Source: Duganella margarita
GTDB lineage: Bacteria > Pseudomonadota > Gammaproteobacteria > Burkholderiales > Burkholderiaceae_D
DNA length: 48,151 bases
Direction of reading: 5' to 3'
Assembly (NCBI RefSeq): GCF_009857535.1
Contig: NZ_WWCS01000028.1
Location: 1-48,151 of the forward strand
Positions 14,494 to 25,978 of this stretch are shown here, piece by piece. Each line of letters begins with the position of its first letter. Position 1 is the stretch's first letter. Under the pieces are notes generated by a model. That model saw nothing but the letters and a program-made list of their open reading frames with translations. It was not told the origin of the DNA and searched no databases. A program made the position numbers and the translations under genes.

Positions 14494-15385
14494 GCGACAG
14501 TACGCGGTCGCCGTCGTCGGCCTTGCAGCCATCGGCGATCGGCGTCCAGCCGCGATGGATGACGATCTGCTTGTCATCATGGCAGATCTCCACGCGTTCG
14601 CTTTGGGGAAAGCGGTCGCGCACAAACGCCTCCACCGTGCTGGGCAGGCTGATATGCAGCTGCAGCGCGGCCCGGTCTTGCTCCGGATGATCGTCCAGAT
14701 GCAGCAACGGCACGAAGTACGACGCCAGCATCAGCCAGCGTGAACCGACCTCAACCGGCTGCGGCGCATAGTCCTGCTCACGCAACCACTGCTGCGCGCG
14801 CTGCCGCAAATCGTCGCCGTCCGGCAGATTGCCCCAGCCGGCGGCCAGCATTTCGATCAGCCATTGATTGCAGTTCTGGTATTGCAGGCCGTAGGCGTAG
14901 GCATTGGCGCTGTATTGCGCGCCGAGCAGGTGCAAGGCACGTGAAGTATCGAGCAAGGCCGGCCTCAGCGCCAGTACCGCCTGCGGCGGCATCCGCACGA
15001 TGCTGACGTAGCCCAGTTGCGGATCGTCGGTGCCCATGGCGAAACCGGCCAGGCCCTGATCGTAGATGCGCGGGCGGCCCTCATCGCAGGCGTAATACAG
15101 CTGGCGCGCCGACCACGCGCCCTGCTCGGAACGCCAGGCCACCGCACCATGCGAATAGCGGATGTGAAAACGCGACAGGTCGAGGCCGGAACGGCTGACC
15201 AGCGCCACGCCCTCGTCGCTGGCGGCCAGCTCGTCGCGCAGCACGGCGGCGAAGCGCAGCAGCCGATCCTGCTCGGCCGCGCTCAGTTCGTGAGAGCGAT
15301 CGCAGAAGCGGCCAGACGAGGCCTGCGCCTGGCCAGCCGTGGCGGCTGCCATCAGCAAGCCCAGCGCCAGCGCGCGAAAAAGCAT
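14483..15385 (-). CDS. DUF2145 family exported protein
   Basis: A 300-residue exported protein. The ATG at 15385 puts a signal peptide first (MLFRALALGLLMAAATAG, cleavage near AQASS). The mature part contains SHGAVAW with His79 and, much later, QNCNQWLIE with Cys172. An early His in an SHxG context and a late Cys in an NCxQ context recall the permuted NlpC/P60 (YiiX-like) papain fold, so a periplasmic cysteine hydrolase is possible. The function of DUF2145 is not established. The start overlaps the stop of the upstream secreted protein gene (TGATG), so the two form an operon. The tail overlaps the convergent methyltransferase gene. Confidence 0.85.
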   Translation of the reverse strand: MLFRALALGLLMAAATAGQAQASSGRFCDRSHELSAAEQDRLLRFAAVLRDELAASDEGVALVSRSGLDLSRFHIRYSHGAVAWRSEQGAWSARQLYYACDEGRPRIYDQGLAGFAMGTDDPQLGYVSIVRMPPQAVLALRPALLDTSRALHLLGAQYSANAYAYGLQYQNCNQWLIEMLAAGWGNLPDGDDLRQRAQQWLREQDYAPQPVEVGSRWLMLASYFVPLLHLDDHPEQDRAALQLHISLPSTVEAFVRDRFPQSERVEICHDDKQIVIHRGWTPIADGCKADDGDRVLSLTD

Positions 15386-15843
15386 CAAAGGCTCAACGGA
15401 CGCGACGCCAGTTCGCCATACCACTCATCGGCCAGCACCAGATAGAACGGCTGGCGATTATCGGCACGGCCGAATTCGATGCCGTAGACGCGGTTGTGCG
15501 CATACATCGCATCGCCCACGGCCAGCTGCTGCTTGTCGAAGGTGGTGTTCGGCAGGTCGAGCACGATGCGATGCGCCGGATCGTCGGCCTGCAGGGTGAC
15601 GCGGGTGCGCTCGGCACGGTCTGGCGTGGCGGCGATGTCGATGATGCGGTAATCGGCGTCCGCCGTCCGGTGGCCCTTGTTGTTCGAGCTGTTGCTGGAA
15701 CCGGCCAGCGAATCGGACACGCTGCCGCTGGACGCCGAACTGGCGCTCGACGCCGACGACGCCAGACTATCCGCCTGCGCATTCAGCGCCAGCCCCAAGG
15801 CGCCGGCGGCGCACATCAATCGCATGGTCAAAGTGATATTCAT
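15385..15843 (-). CDS. Exported hypothetical protein with Ser-rich linker
   Basis: A 152-residue protein with a signal peptide (MNITLTMRLMCAAGALGLAL, cleavage near NAQA). A low-complexity segment of repeated SSAS/SGS units follows (about 26-54). The C-terminal domain (about 60-152) contains DYRIIDIAATPDRAER and HRIVLDLPNT and looks beta-rich. No family is recognised. It is the first gene of an operon with the DUF2145 gene and is coupled to it through a TGATG overlap, so the two exported products probably act together. Confidence 0.75.
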   Translation of the reverse strand: MNITLTMRLMCAAGALGLALNAQADSLASSASSASSASSGSVSDSLAGSSNSSNNKGHRTADADYRIIDIAATPDRAERTRVTLQADDPAHRIVLDLPNTTFDKQQLAVGDAMYAHNRVYGIEFGRADNRQPFYLVLADEWYGELASRPLSL

Positions 15844-15890
15844 CTACACTTCCTAAACTGTGCAAATCAGGAAGTATAAAGGAGACTGCT

Positions 15891-16478
15891 ATGCCCGCAT
15901 CCGAAATCACCTGCTGGTTCGATTTTGCCAGCAACTACAGCTATTTGAGCGTGCTGCGGCTGGCGCGGCAGAAAGACGTGATCGTGCAGTGGAAGCCGTT
16001 CCTGCTGGGGCCGATCTTCCAGGCGCAGGGCTGGGACAATTCGCCGTTTGTGCTGCAGAAGGACAAGGGCGACTACGTGTGGAAGGACATGCCGCGCGAA
16101 TGCGCCAAGTACGGGCTGCCGTGGCGCCAGCCGTCGGCGTTTCCACGCCGCTCGCTGCTGGCGGCGCGGGTGGCGCTGCTGGGCGAGCATCAGCCGTGGA
16201 TGGCGGAATTTTGCGCGCGCGTCATGCTGGCCAACTTTGAGCATGACGAAGACATCGGCAGCCCGGAGGTGATCGCCGCCGTCCTCACCGGCATCGGCCT
16301 CGACGCCGCCGCGCTGCTGACGGCCGCCCAGTCCGACGACAACAAAGCCCGCCTGCGCGCCCGCAACGACGAAGCCCAGTCCCTGCACCTGTTTGGCGCC
16401 CCCACCTTCTTCGTCGGCACCGAAATGTACTGGGGCAACGACCGCCTGGCCGACGCGCTAGCCCTCGCCGCTAGCTAA
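15891..16478 (+). CDS. DsbA-fold 2-hydroxychromene-2-carboxylate isomerase family protein
   Basis: A 195-residue thioredoxin-fold protein of the kappa-class GST/HCCA isomerase group. The N-terminus ITCWFDFASNYSYLS has the family's Ser (SNYSY) in place of a CxxC pair. The C-terminal FGAPTFFVGTEMYWGNDRL is the conserved cis-Pro and end block. Characterised members isomerise 2-hydroxychromene-2-carboxylate in naphthalene breakdown using glutathione. No aromatic degradation genes are nearby, so the real substrate is unknown. The start is well supported by AAAGGAG seven bases upstream. It is a single gene, divergent from the DUF2145 operon. Confidence 0.9.
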   Translation: MPASEITCWFDFASNYSYLSVLRLARQKDVIVQWKPFLLGPIFQAQGWDNSPFVLQKDKGDYVWKDMPRECAKYGLPWRQPSAFPRRSLLAARVALLGEHQPWMAEFCARVMLANFEHDEDIGSPEVIAAVLTGIGLDAAALLTAAQSDDNKARLRARNDEAQSLHLFGAPTFFVGTEMYWGNDRLADALALAAS

Positions 16479-16534
16479 AACAGCAGATTGTTGCGGCGAG
16501 GCCGCTGTTGGCTGAAGCATATTCAGGGATGCCG

Positions 16535-16540
16535 TATAAT
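16535..16540 (+). promoter_or_regulatory. Candidate -10 element for metH
   Basis: A perfect TATAAT lies 54 bp before the metH ATG. The sequence 17 bp upstream (CTGAAG) is a poor -35, so this is a candidate only. The whole leader from the previous gene is 116 bp. Confidence 0.4.
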
Positions 16541-16594
16541 CTTAGACCGCCCTCAGCCTTCCGGCGCGCCTCCCCACGACCTTAGAGATATTAA

Positions 16595-20383
<3,789 letters not shown>

Positions 20384-20470
20384 CCGTCATTCCGGCGAAA
20401 GCCGGAATCCATGCTGAGTTCGCGGACCAGCACACGGCTTATGGATTCCGGCCTGCGCCGGAGTGACGGG
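20384..20470 (+). repeat. REP-like inverted repeat / bidirectional hairpin
   Basis: A 29-base left arm (20384-20412) and a 29-base right arm (20442-20470) are near-perfect reverse complements around a short centre. The left arm folds on itself as ATTCCGGC-GAAA-GCCGGAAT. This design resembles intergenic REP-type or MITE-like repeats common in proteobacteria. It fills the whole gap between the convergent metH and ABC permease genes and may terminate both. The arms were aligned by eye. Confidence 0.7.
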
Positions 20471-20472
20471 CG

Positions 20473-21813
20473 TTAGCGGCGCTGATCCTTCAGGAACTTC
20501 CACACGGCCAGCGCGCCGAACACGGCGGCAAAGCCCAGCTGCACCGCCATGGCCGGCGCCGCGCCATCCAGACCCAGGCCGCGCCAGGTGACGGCGTCCA
20601 GGCCATCCACCGCCCAACGGGTCGGCACCACCAGCGTGGCGGTCTGCATCCATTGCGGGAACACGAACGACGGTACCCACGCGCCGCCCAGCATCACCAG
20701 GATCAACGTGGCGAAGGTAGCGATGCCGCGCGCCGCTTCCGGCGTTTTGCCAAAGGCGGCGATCAGCAGGCCGAAGGCGGCCGTCATCAGCCCGAAGCAG
20801 ATCGCCATGCCGATGAAGCCTGGCATGCTGGTGATCTGCACTTTGAAGATCAGCACGGCGCAGACGAACATGGCGACCATCAGGCCGGTAGCGATGATGG
20901 CGCCGGCGACGGCGCGGCCCAGGATGATGGTCGACAGCGACACCGGCGCGGCCAGCAGGCGGCTCCAGATACCCTGGCGCTGCTCCAGCAGGATGCTGAT
21001 GCCGAGGTTAATCCCCATGAACAGGATGAACTGCACGCCCATGCCGGCGAAGGAATGCGCGTAGCCGTTGTATTTGGGGCCGCTGCTCAGTGCTTCTTCT
21101 TGTGTGGTGTACGGCATGGTCATGCCGCCGGGCGCTGCGGCGTCGTCCGCTGCGGCGCTGGCAGCGCTGGCGCTGGCGCCAGCGGCAACCGGCGCGGTCT
21201 GCGCGGCTTGTGTCGCGGCGCGCTGGTCCTGGAACTTCTTCAGGCTGACGAGAAAATCGCCCAGCTGCGCCTGCTCGGGGCTGCGGCTGGCCACGGCCGG
21301 CAACTCGGCCAGATACTGGTCGGTGGCCTTGCTGTTCTTGCCGCTCATCACGGACGCGCTGGTCACCTGCATTACCTGCTGCGTCAGCAAGCCTTTGACC
21401 ATCGCCAGCACGGTCGCTTGCGACGGGTCGTAATACAGCGGCAGCTGCGGCTTGTTGCGGCCGCTGAACAGTGCCGCCGAGGCCTGCTCGCCAAAGCCGG
21501 CAGGGATCACCACCGCCACCGGCAGCTTGCCGCTGCGCACCTTGGCCTGCGCCTCGTCCTGGCTCAACTCCACCACGTTCAGCACCTTGTCCGCCTTCAG
21601 GCCGGCGGCGATTTTCTGGCTTTGCTCGGACTGGTCCTGCACCACCAGGCCGAGGTCGATCTTGCTGGTGCTGTCGCCGCCGCCATTGCCGCCGAACAGC
21701 GAGCCGAAGAACGCCGCCAGCACCACCGGCATCAGCAGGTGCAGCATCAGCGCGCGCTTGTCTTTCAGGTAGAGAATCAGATCCTTGCGGACCAGGGCGA
21801 TCAATGCAGTCAT
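20473..21813 (-). CDS. ABC-2 type transporter permease
   Basis: An integral membrane permease of 446 residues. One helix lies near the N-terminus (LMLHLLMPVVLAAFFGSLFG) and a large periplasmic domain follows (about 45-240). A cluster of five or so helices makes up the C-terminal half, including FILFMGINLGISILLEQRQG, the typical ABC-2 signature. Ala-rich low-complexity sequence appears in the loop around residue 205-230. It pairs with the ATPase gene 11 bp upstream, and the two make a two-gene export system of the drug or linearmycin-resistance type. The substrate cannot be told. Confidence 0.92.
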   Translation of the reverse strand: MTALIALVRKDLILYLKDKRALMLHLLMPVVLAAFFGSLFGGNGGGDSTSKIDLGLVVQDQSEQSQKIAAGLKADKVLNVVELSQDEAQAKVRSGKLPVAVVIPAGFGEQASAALFSGRNKPQLPLYYDPSQATVLAMVKGLLTQQVMQVTSASVMSGKNSKATDQYLAELPAVASRSPEQAQLGDFLVSLKKFQDQRAATQAAQTAPVAAGASASAASAAADDAAAPGGMTMPYTTQEEALSSGPKYNGYAHSFAGMGVQFILFMGINLGISILLEQRQGIWSRLLAAPVSLSTIILGRAVAGAIIATGLMVAMFVCAVLIFKVQITSMPGFIGMAICFGLMTAAFGLLIAAFGKTPEAARGIATFATLILVMLGGAWVPSFVFPQWMQTATLVVPTRWAVDGLDAVTWRGLGLDGAAPAMAVQLGFAAVFGALAVWKFLKDQRR

Positions 21814-21824
21814 GTCGGGGTCTC

Positions 21825-22757
21825 TCAGTCGCGCAGGCTGCGGCCGGTCAGGTTGAGGAAGATGTTTTCCAGCGAGGTGCGGGCGGTGGCGAAGTGCAGC
21901 AGCGCATGGCCCTGCCCGTCCAGCCAGGCCAGCACCGGCGCCGCCTGCGACGCGGCGGCCAGGCCGATGTTCAGCGTGGCGCCGCTGCGTTCGACCGTGG
22001 TCACGCCGGCCAGCGCCTGCACGCCGGCCAGCAGCGCCGCCGACGGTTCGTTGGCCAGTTCCACTGCCAGCGCCGCCTGGGCCGGCAGGCGGTGATACAG
22101 CGCGGCCGGCGTCTCGTCGGCCAGCACCTTGCCGTGGTCGATGATGACGAGGTGGTCGGCCAGCCGCTCCACTTCCTCCATGTAGTGGCTGGTGTAGATC
22201 AGCGAGTGGCCTTGCGCCTGCAAGGCTTCCAGCGTCTCGAAAATGGCGTTGCGGCTTTGCGGATCGACGCCGACGGTGGGTTCGTCGAGGATCAGCAGTT
22301 GCGGCTCATGCAGCAGCGCGGCGGCGATGTTGAGACGGCGCTTCATGCCGCCGGAGAACGTGGCCGGCGCGTCGGCGGCACGATCGGCCAGGTTGACCAG
22401 CGCCAGCACCTGCTCGCAGCGCTGCTTCAGCTGCGTGCCCTTCAGCCCGTACAGCGCGCCGAACAGCTTGAGGTTTTCCAGCGCCGACAAATCCTCGTAC
22501 AGCGCCAGGTCTTGCGGCACGAAGCCGATCTTGCGCTTGGCGGCGCTGGCGCCCTGGCCGATGACGTCGCCATCGAGCACAATGCGGCCGGCGTCGGCGC
22601 GCAGCAGGCCGCAGATCATGCCGACCGTGGTCGACTTGCCGGCGCCGTTGGGACCGATCAGGCCAACCGTCTGGCCGCGCTGCACCTTGAACGACACGTC
22701 ATCGACGGCCTTGCGCGCGCCGTAGGCCTTCGAAATTTGCTCCACGCTCAGTAACAC
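21825..22757 (-). CDS. ABC transporter ATP-binding protein
   Basis: ATPase subunit for the downstream ABC-2 permease. I place the start at the GTG at 22757, preceded by GGAGGT, giving 310 residues. The longer frame adds 37 residues without family character. Walker A is GPNGAGKST (35-43), the signature motif is FSGGMKRRL, and Walker B is LLILDEPTVG followed by the H-loop SHYMEE. The C-terminal 90 residues are the extension usual in DrrA/CcmA-like exporters. The permease starts 11 bp downstream. It is divergent from the SPW-protein gene. Confidence 0.92.
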   Translation of the reverse strand: MLLSVEQISKAYGARKAVDDVSFKVQRGQTVGLIGPNGAGKSTTVGMICGLLRADAGRIVLDGDVIGQGASAAKRKIGFVPQDLALYEDLSALENLKLFGALYGLKGTQLKQRCEQVLALVNLADRAADAPATFSGGMKRRLNIAAALLHEPQLLILDEPTVGVDPQSRNAIFETLEALQAQGHSLIYTSHYMEEVERLADHLVIIDHGKVLADETPAALYHRLPAQAALAVELANEPSAALLAGVQALAGVTTVERSGATLNIGLAAASQAAPVLAWLDGQGHALLHFATARTSLENIFLNLTGRSLRD

Positions 22758-22897
22758 CGCCACCTCCGGGCTGTTGGATATGACTTGCAGGATAGCGTTG
22801 CCATAACAAATTGGCAAGCTGCGATGAACTTTTACCGGCTGCCGGTGGACTAAGTAAGACGCCGCCATCCGGCGGTCTGACTACTCTGGGAGGCAAT

Positions 22898-23275
22898 ATG
22901 GCAAACAATCCATCCGTCAAACGCTGGCAAGACCAGTTGATCCTGCTGCTGGGCCTGTGGTTTTTCATCACGCCATGGGTGTTCGGCTATCCGATGCCGT
23001 CCGTGCAGGCGTGGACGGCGTTTATCTCGGGCGCGGTGATCGTGCTGCTGGCGGCGTTTGATCTGTACAAGACCTACTTCTGGGCGGTGGTGCTGAATCT
23101 GCTGGTAGGGATCTGGGTGGCGGTGTCGCCATGGGTGCTACGCCTGGCGGACAACCGCGAGTTGATGTGGAACTCGGTGGTGGTCGGCATTGCGGTGGCG
23201 GTGCTGGCGCTGTGGGAAATGCGCACAGATCCGGAGCTGGTGAAGCACTGGCCGGGTGCAGGCCATGCCACCTGA
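22898..23275 (+). CDS. SPW repeat membrane protein
   Basis: A small integral membrane protein of 125 residues. Two copies of an SPW-type unit are visible, each with a helix ending in a (T/S)PW(V) motif: FFITPWVFGY near 28-37 and WVAVSPWVLR further on. Each is followed by another hydrophobic helix, giving four membrane segments. The ATG at 22898 with GGGAGG five bases upstream is chosen over a longer frame that starts 87 bp earlier. The function of SPW proteins is unknown. It is a single gene, convergent with the EAL/HDOD gene 18 bp away. Confidence 0.85.
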   Translation: MANNPSVKRWQDQLILLLGLWFFITPWVFGYPMPSVQAWTAFISGAVIVLLAAFDLYKTYFWAVVLNLLVGIWVAVSPWVLRLADNRELMWNSVVVGIAVAVLALWEMRTDPELVKHWPGAGHAT

Positions 23276-23293
23276 CCCGGCGCGCGTGGTGGG

Positions 23294-24574
23294 CTACAGC
23301 GCGTAGCGCACCACGTTGTCGCTCCATTCGAAGGCGGCCATTTCCAGTTCCACCAGCTCGTCGGTGGACATGGCGAGGTCGCGCAGCGTCGGCACGATGT
23401 GGTTATCCATTTCCTCGATTCGCTCGATGCATTCCACCAGCTTGAGCAGGTCGCCGTAAAAACCGCCCCGCTGCAGCAGCGCGTCGCGCACCTCGTCGCC
23501 GACCGGGATCTGCTCCAGGATATCGGCCATCTGGATGCCGAACAGCGTATCCATCAGCGACATGATGCCGACCGTGAACGCAATATCGGCCACCTCGCGC
23601 TGGTTGTGGCGCAGCTTGCCTGCCAACAGTTCCAGCAGGCGGCCGCGCGTGGTGGCCAGCATCAGCAGCGGCGTCATGCTGTGGCCGCGCTTGCTCGGTT
23701 CGGCGTACAGCATGATCTGTAGCCAGCGCTGCAACTGGCGGCGGCCAAGAATGGTCACGGCCTGGCTCAGCGAATCGATGCGCTGGCGCGCGCCGACCGC
23801 CGGCGTGTTCACCAGCCGCAGCAGGTTCAGGGCCAGCGACACGTCGCGCTTGATGGCGCGTTCGATTTCCTGGTTGCCGGCGTCGGACGTGACCAGGGTC
23901 ATCAGCTCCATCACCGCCAGTTGCGACGGCGACAGCTTCTTGCCGCTCATGATGACCGGCTTGGAGAAATAATAGCCCTGGAAGTAATCAAAGCCCAGGT
24001 CCAGGCAATTCTTGAATTCCTCGCGGGTCTCGACCTTTTCCGCCACCAGCTTTTTCTTCTCCTGGCGGAAGCGCGGCGCCAGCTTGGACAGCGTGGACAG
24101 CGGAATATTGCGCATGTCCATCTTGACGTAGTCGACCAGCGGCAGCAGCGCCAGCACGTCTGCGGTTTCGCCGGTCACATCGTCCAGCGCAAAGCGGAAG
24201 CCGTGGCTGGCCAGCGCGCGGATACGGGTGACGATCTCCGGCGAGGCTGGCATGGTGTTAATGATTTCCAGCACCACCTTCTCGCGCGGCAGGAAGGAAA
24301 AAATATCGCTCATCAGCACGCTGGCGTCGACATTGACGAAGCCCAGCGCGTCGCCGATGGTTTTTTCCATGCCCAGTTGCGCCGCGTGGGCGATCACCGC
24401 TGCCGTAGCGCTCAGGTCGTTGGTGATGTGGGCCGGCCCCACCGGAGCGTTGCGGAACAACAACTCGTAGCCGAACAAAGCCTGGTTGCGGTCCAGAATA
24501 GGCTGACGCCCCAGATAGAACTCGCGCACGCGCAAGCTCTGGGGACCGCTGTCATGTAGGGTGAGATCGATCAT
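23294..24574 (-). CDS. EAL-like/HDOD two-domain signalling protein
   Basis: A 426-residue cytoplasmic protein of the YuxH type. The N-terminal half is a degenerate EAL domain. It has REFYLGRQPILDRNQALFGYELLFR in the form GRQPI...GYELLFR, in place of the catalytic ExL, together with FALDDVTG and KMDMRN, so c-di-GMP hydrolysis is unlikely. The C-terminal half is an HDOD domain (IKRDVSLALNLLRLVNTPA and IDSLSQAVTILGRRQLQRWL). Characterised relatives regulate chemotaxis, motility or biofilm formation through c-di-GMP binding or protein contacts. It lies downstream of the T6SS cargo operon, in the same direction with an 80-bp gap. Confidence 0.92.
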   Translation of the reverse strand: MIDLTLHDSGPQSLRVREFYLGRQPILDRNQALFGYELLFRNAPVGPAHITNDLSATAAVIAHAAQLGMEKTIGDALGFVNVDASVLMSDIFSFLPREKVVLEIINTMPASPEIVTRIRALASHGFRFALDDVTGETADVLALLPLVDYVKMDMRNIPLSTLSKLAPRFRQEKKKLVAEKVETREEFKNCLDLGFDYFQGYYFSKPVIMSGKKLSPSQLAVMELMTLVTSDAGNQEIERAIKRDVSLALNLLRLVNTPAVGARQRIDSLSQAVTILGRRQLQRWLQIMLYAEPSKRGHSMTPLLMLATTRGRLLELLAGKLRHNQREVADIAFTVGIMSLMDTLFGIQMADILEQIPVGDEVRDALLQRGGFYGDLLKLVECIERIEEMDNHIVPTLRDLAMSTDELVELEMAAFEWSDNVVRYAL

Positions 24575-24654
24575 CGCGGGTCCAAAATCAAAAGGCGGTC
24601 TGCTGCGCGTTCCATTTTGACAGCAATAAACGGCGATGTCTTGGAGAATTTAGA

Positions 24655-25326
24655 TCATGTGCTGGCGGAAATATCCACCGTTTTGCCGGAGAACACGTTT
24701 TTGATGACAGCGGTGCCGTCCGCCGCCACCGTGCCCCTGGCCTTGAGCTTGGGCACGCCGGTCGCCACATCGCTGCCATCGTCATTGGCGATGTCCACTT
24801 CGACGCTGTCGCCGGCGGCGTAGTTTTCGGTTTCCACATGCAGGTTGAGGTCGACGTAAAAACGCGACTTGCGCGACAGCGGCTGCAGGTCGTCGCCATA
24901 CGACCAGTACAGGCGCGTGACTTTCTTTTCCTTGCCGGTCGGCTTGGCGCTGCTAACGGCTGCGACCGCCGCTGCCACTGCGGCGGTCGCGGCAGTGGCC
25001 ACGACCGGCGCCGTCGCTTCCGTTGCCGCCGCTGCCGCCGCACCGCCACCGCCGCCGCCGGCGTTTTCCACCACGTCAGTGAACTGGCTGGCGATCAGCA
25101 CCGCGCCGCACGAGGTTTTCATGCCGGCCACCGCCACCCCCTTGCCGTACAGCGTGGTGGTCACCACGCCTTCGACGATGGTGTGCGTGCCGGGGCACTT
25201 GGGGCAGGACACCTTGTGGCCAATGAACGCCACCGGCTTGCCATGGCAAATGTCGGACGGCGAGCCCTCCACCACCGTGCCGTGGTGGCTGGTCTTGTCG
25301 CCCTGACGAATGATTTCACCGGCCAT
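24655..25326 (-). CDS. PAAR-domain protein with C-terminal extension
   Basis: A type VI secretion spike-tip protein of 223 residues. Residues 1-85 form the PAAR-like beta cone (VVEGSPSDICHGKPVAFIGH, then CPKCPGTHTIVEG and GVAVAGMKTSCGA). A Gly- then Ala-rich linker follows (about 88-132). A beta-rich C-terminal domain (about 135-223, KVTRLYWSYGDDLQPLSRK onward) has no recognised catalytic motif and could bind the cargo. The start ATG at 25326 overlaps the 3' end of the upstream WG-repeat gene by 11 bp. With the Tae4-like gene it forms a compact three-gene cargo operon. No T6SS core genes are in the window. Confidence 0.88.
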   Translation of the reverse strand: MAGEIIRQGDKTSHHGTVVEGSPSDICHGKPVAFIGHKVSCPKCPGTHTIVEGVVTTTLYGKGVAVAGMKTSCGAVLIASQFTDVVENAGGGGGGAAAAAATEATAPVVATAATAAVAAAVAAVSSAKPTGKEKKVTRLYWSYGDDLQPLSRKSRFYVDLNLHVETENYAAGDSVEVDIANDDGSDVATGVPKLKARGTVAADGTAVIKNVFSGKTVDISAST

Positions 25327-25978
25327 GCGATGCCTCCATCTTGAACGGCGATGCGGGGTCTTCCGGGCAGTCCAGCCAGGAGCTGCCGCCGCCCTTCGGC
25401 TTCAGCGTGCCCGACTGCCCGCCCGGGCAAGCCTGCGCGATAGTCGGCAAGGCAAACTGACGCAGCACGCGGTTGCGCGGATCGAGTTGCAATCCCTTGC
25501 CATCGACAAAAAGGCTGTCGTGGCAATCCGGATCGGTGCAATACACGGTGCAGTCCTGGCACACGCTGGCGCGGTCCTCCCGGAACGACATGCAGTGGTC
25601 GTAGAGCGCCGGAATGGCGACTTTGAAGTTGCGCACATCGAAATAACCGCACTTGCCGCCATCGGCAAAGCGCGCCAGATGGCCGCGCGGCTTGGGATAG
25701 TCGAAGTCGGTGGCATAATAAATTCCCGGCACTACCACTCTGCCGCGCCGGTCCACCGCCACCATCTCGAACGTCTCGGCGATCCGGATCACCGCATGGC
25801 CACTGCGGTCGAACGCGATTTTGCCCAAATGTTCCTGTTTGACCTGGCGCTGCGGGCCGCTGCCGGCAAAGCAGGCGGCGTCCCAGTCGCCCTGTTGCGC
25901 GGTCGGCGGGCAGGATTCGGCGGCGCTGCAGGAGACTGTCATCAGCCCCAACATCAGCGCGGCAAACACAGCCTTCAT
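25316..25978 (-). CDS. Exported WG-repeat-like protein, putative immunity protein
   Basis: A 220-residue exported protein starting at the ATG at 25978 (MKAVFAALMLGLMTVSCSAA). The N-terminus is a signal peptide, and the SC at 16-17 leaves lipoprotein processing possible. The body contains WG-repeat-like strands (MVAVDRRGRVVVPGIYY, CGYFDVRNFKVAIPALYD) and a compact Cys cluster, CQDCTVYCTDPDC. It sits between an amidase effector and its PAAR spike, with a TAATG overlap upstream and an 11-bp overlap downstream. A periplasmic immunity protein against the amidase is the simplest reading. This rests on position and export signal only, as it does not look like the known small Tai4 family. Confidence 0.75.
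   Translation of the reverse strand: MKAVFAALMLGLMTVSCSAAESCPPTAQQGDWDAACFAGSGPQRQVKQEHLGKIAFDRSGHAVIRIAETFEMVAVDRRGRVVVPGIYYATDFDYPKPRGHLARFADGGKCGYFDVRNFKVAIPALYDHCMSFREDRASVCQDCTVYCTDPDCHDSLFVDGKGLQLDPRNRVLRQFALPTIAQACPGGQSGTLKPKGGGSSWLDCPEDPASPFKMEASHGR

Noticed and set aside
15640..15790. Ser-rich coding repeat as a mobile or regulatory repeat
   Set aside because: It is a short in-frame low-complexity linker in an exported protein, with no DNA-level structure beyond that.
16479..16594. Cobalamin riboswitch before metH
   Set aside because: The leader is only 116 bp and I find no B12-box-like element. Only a -10-like TATAAT is seen.
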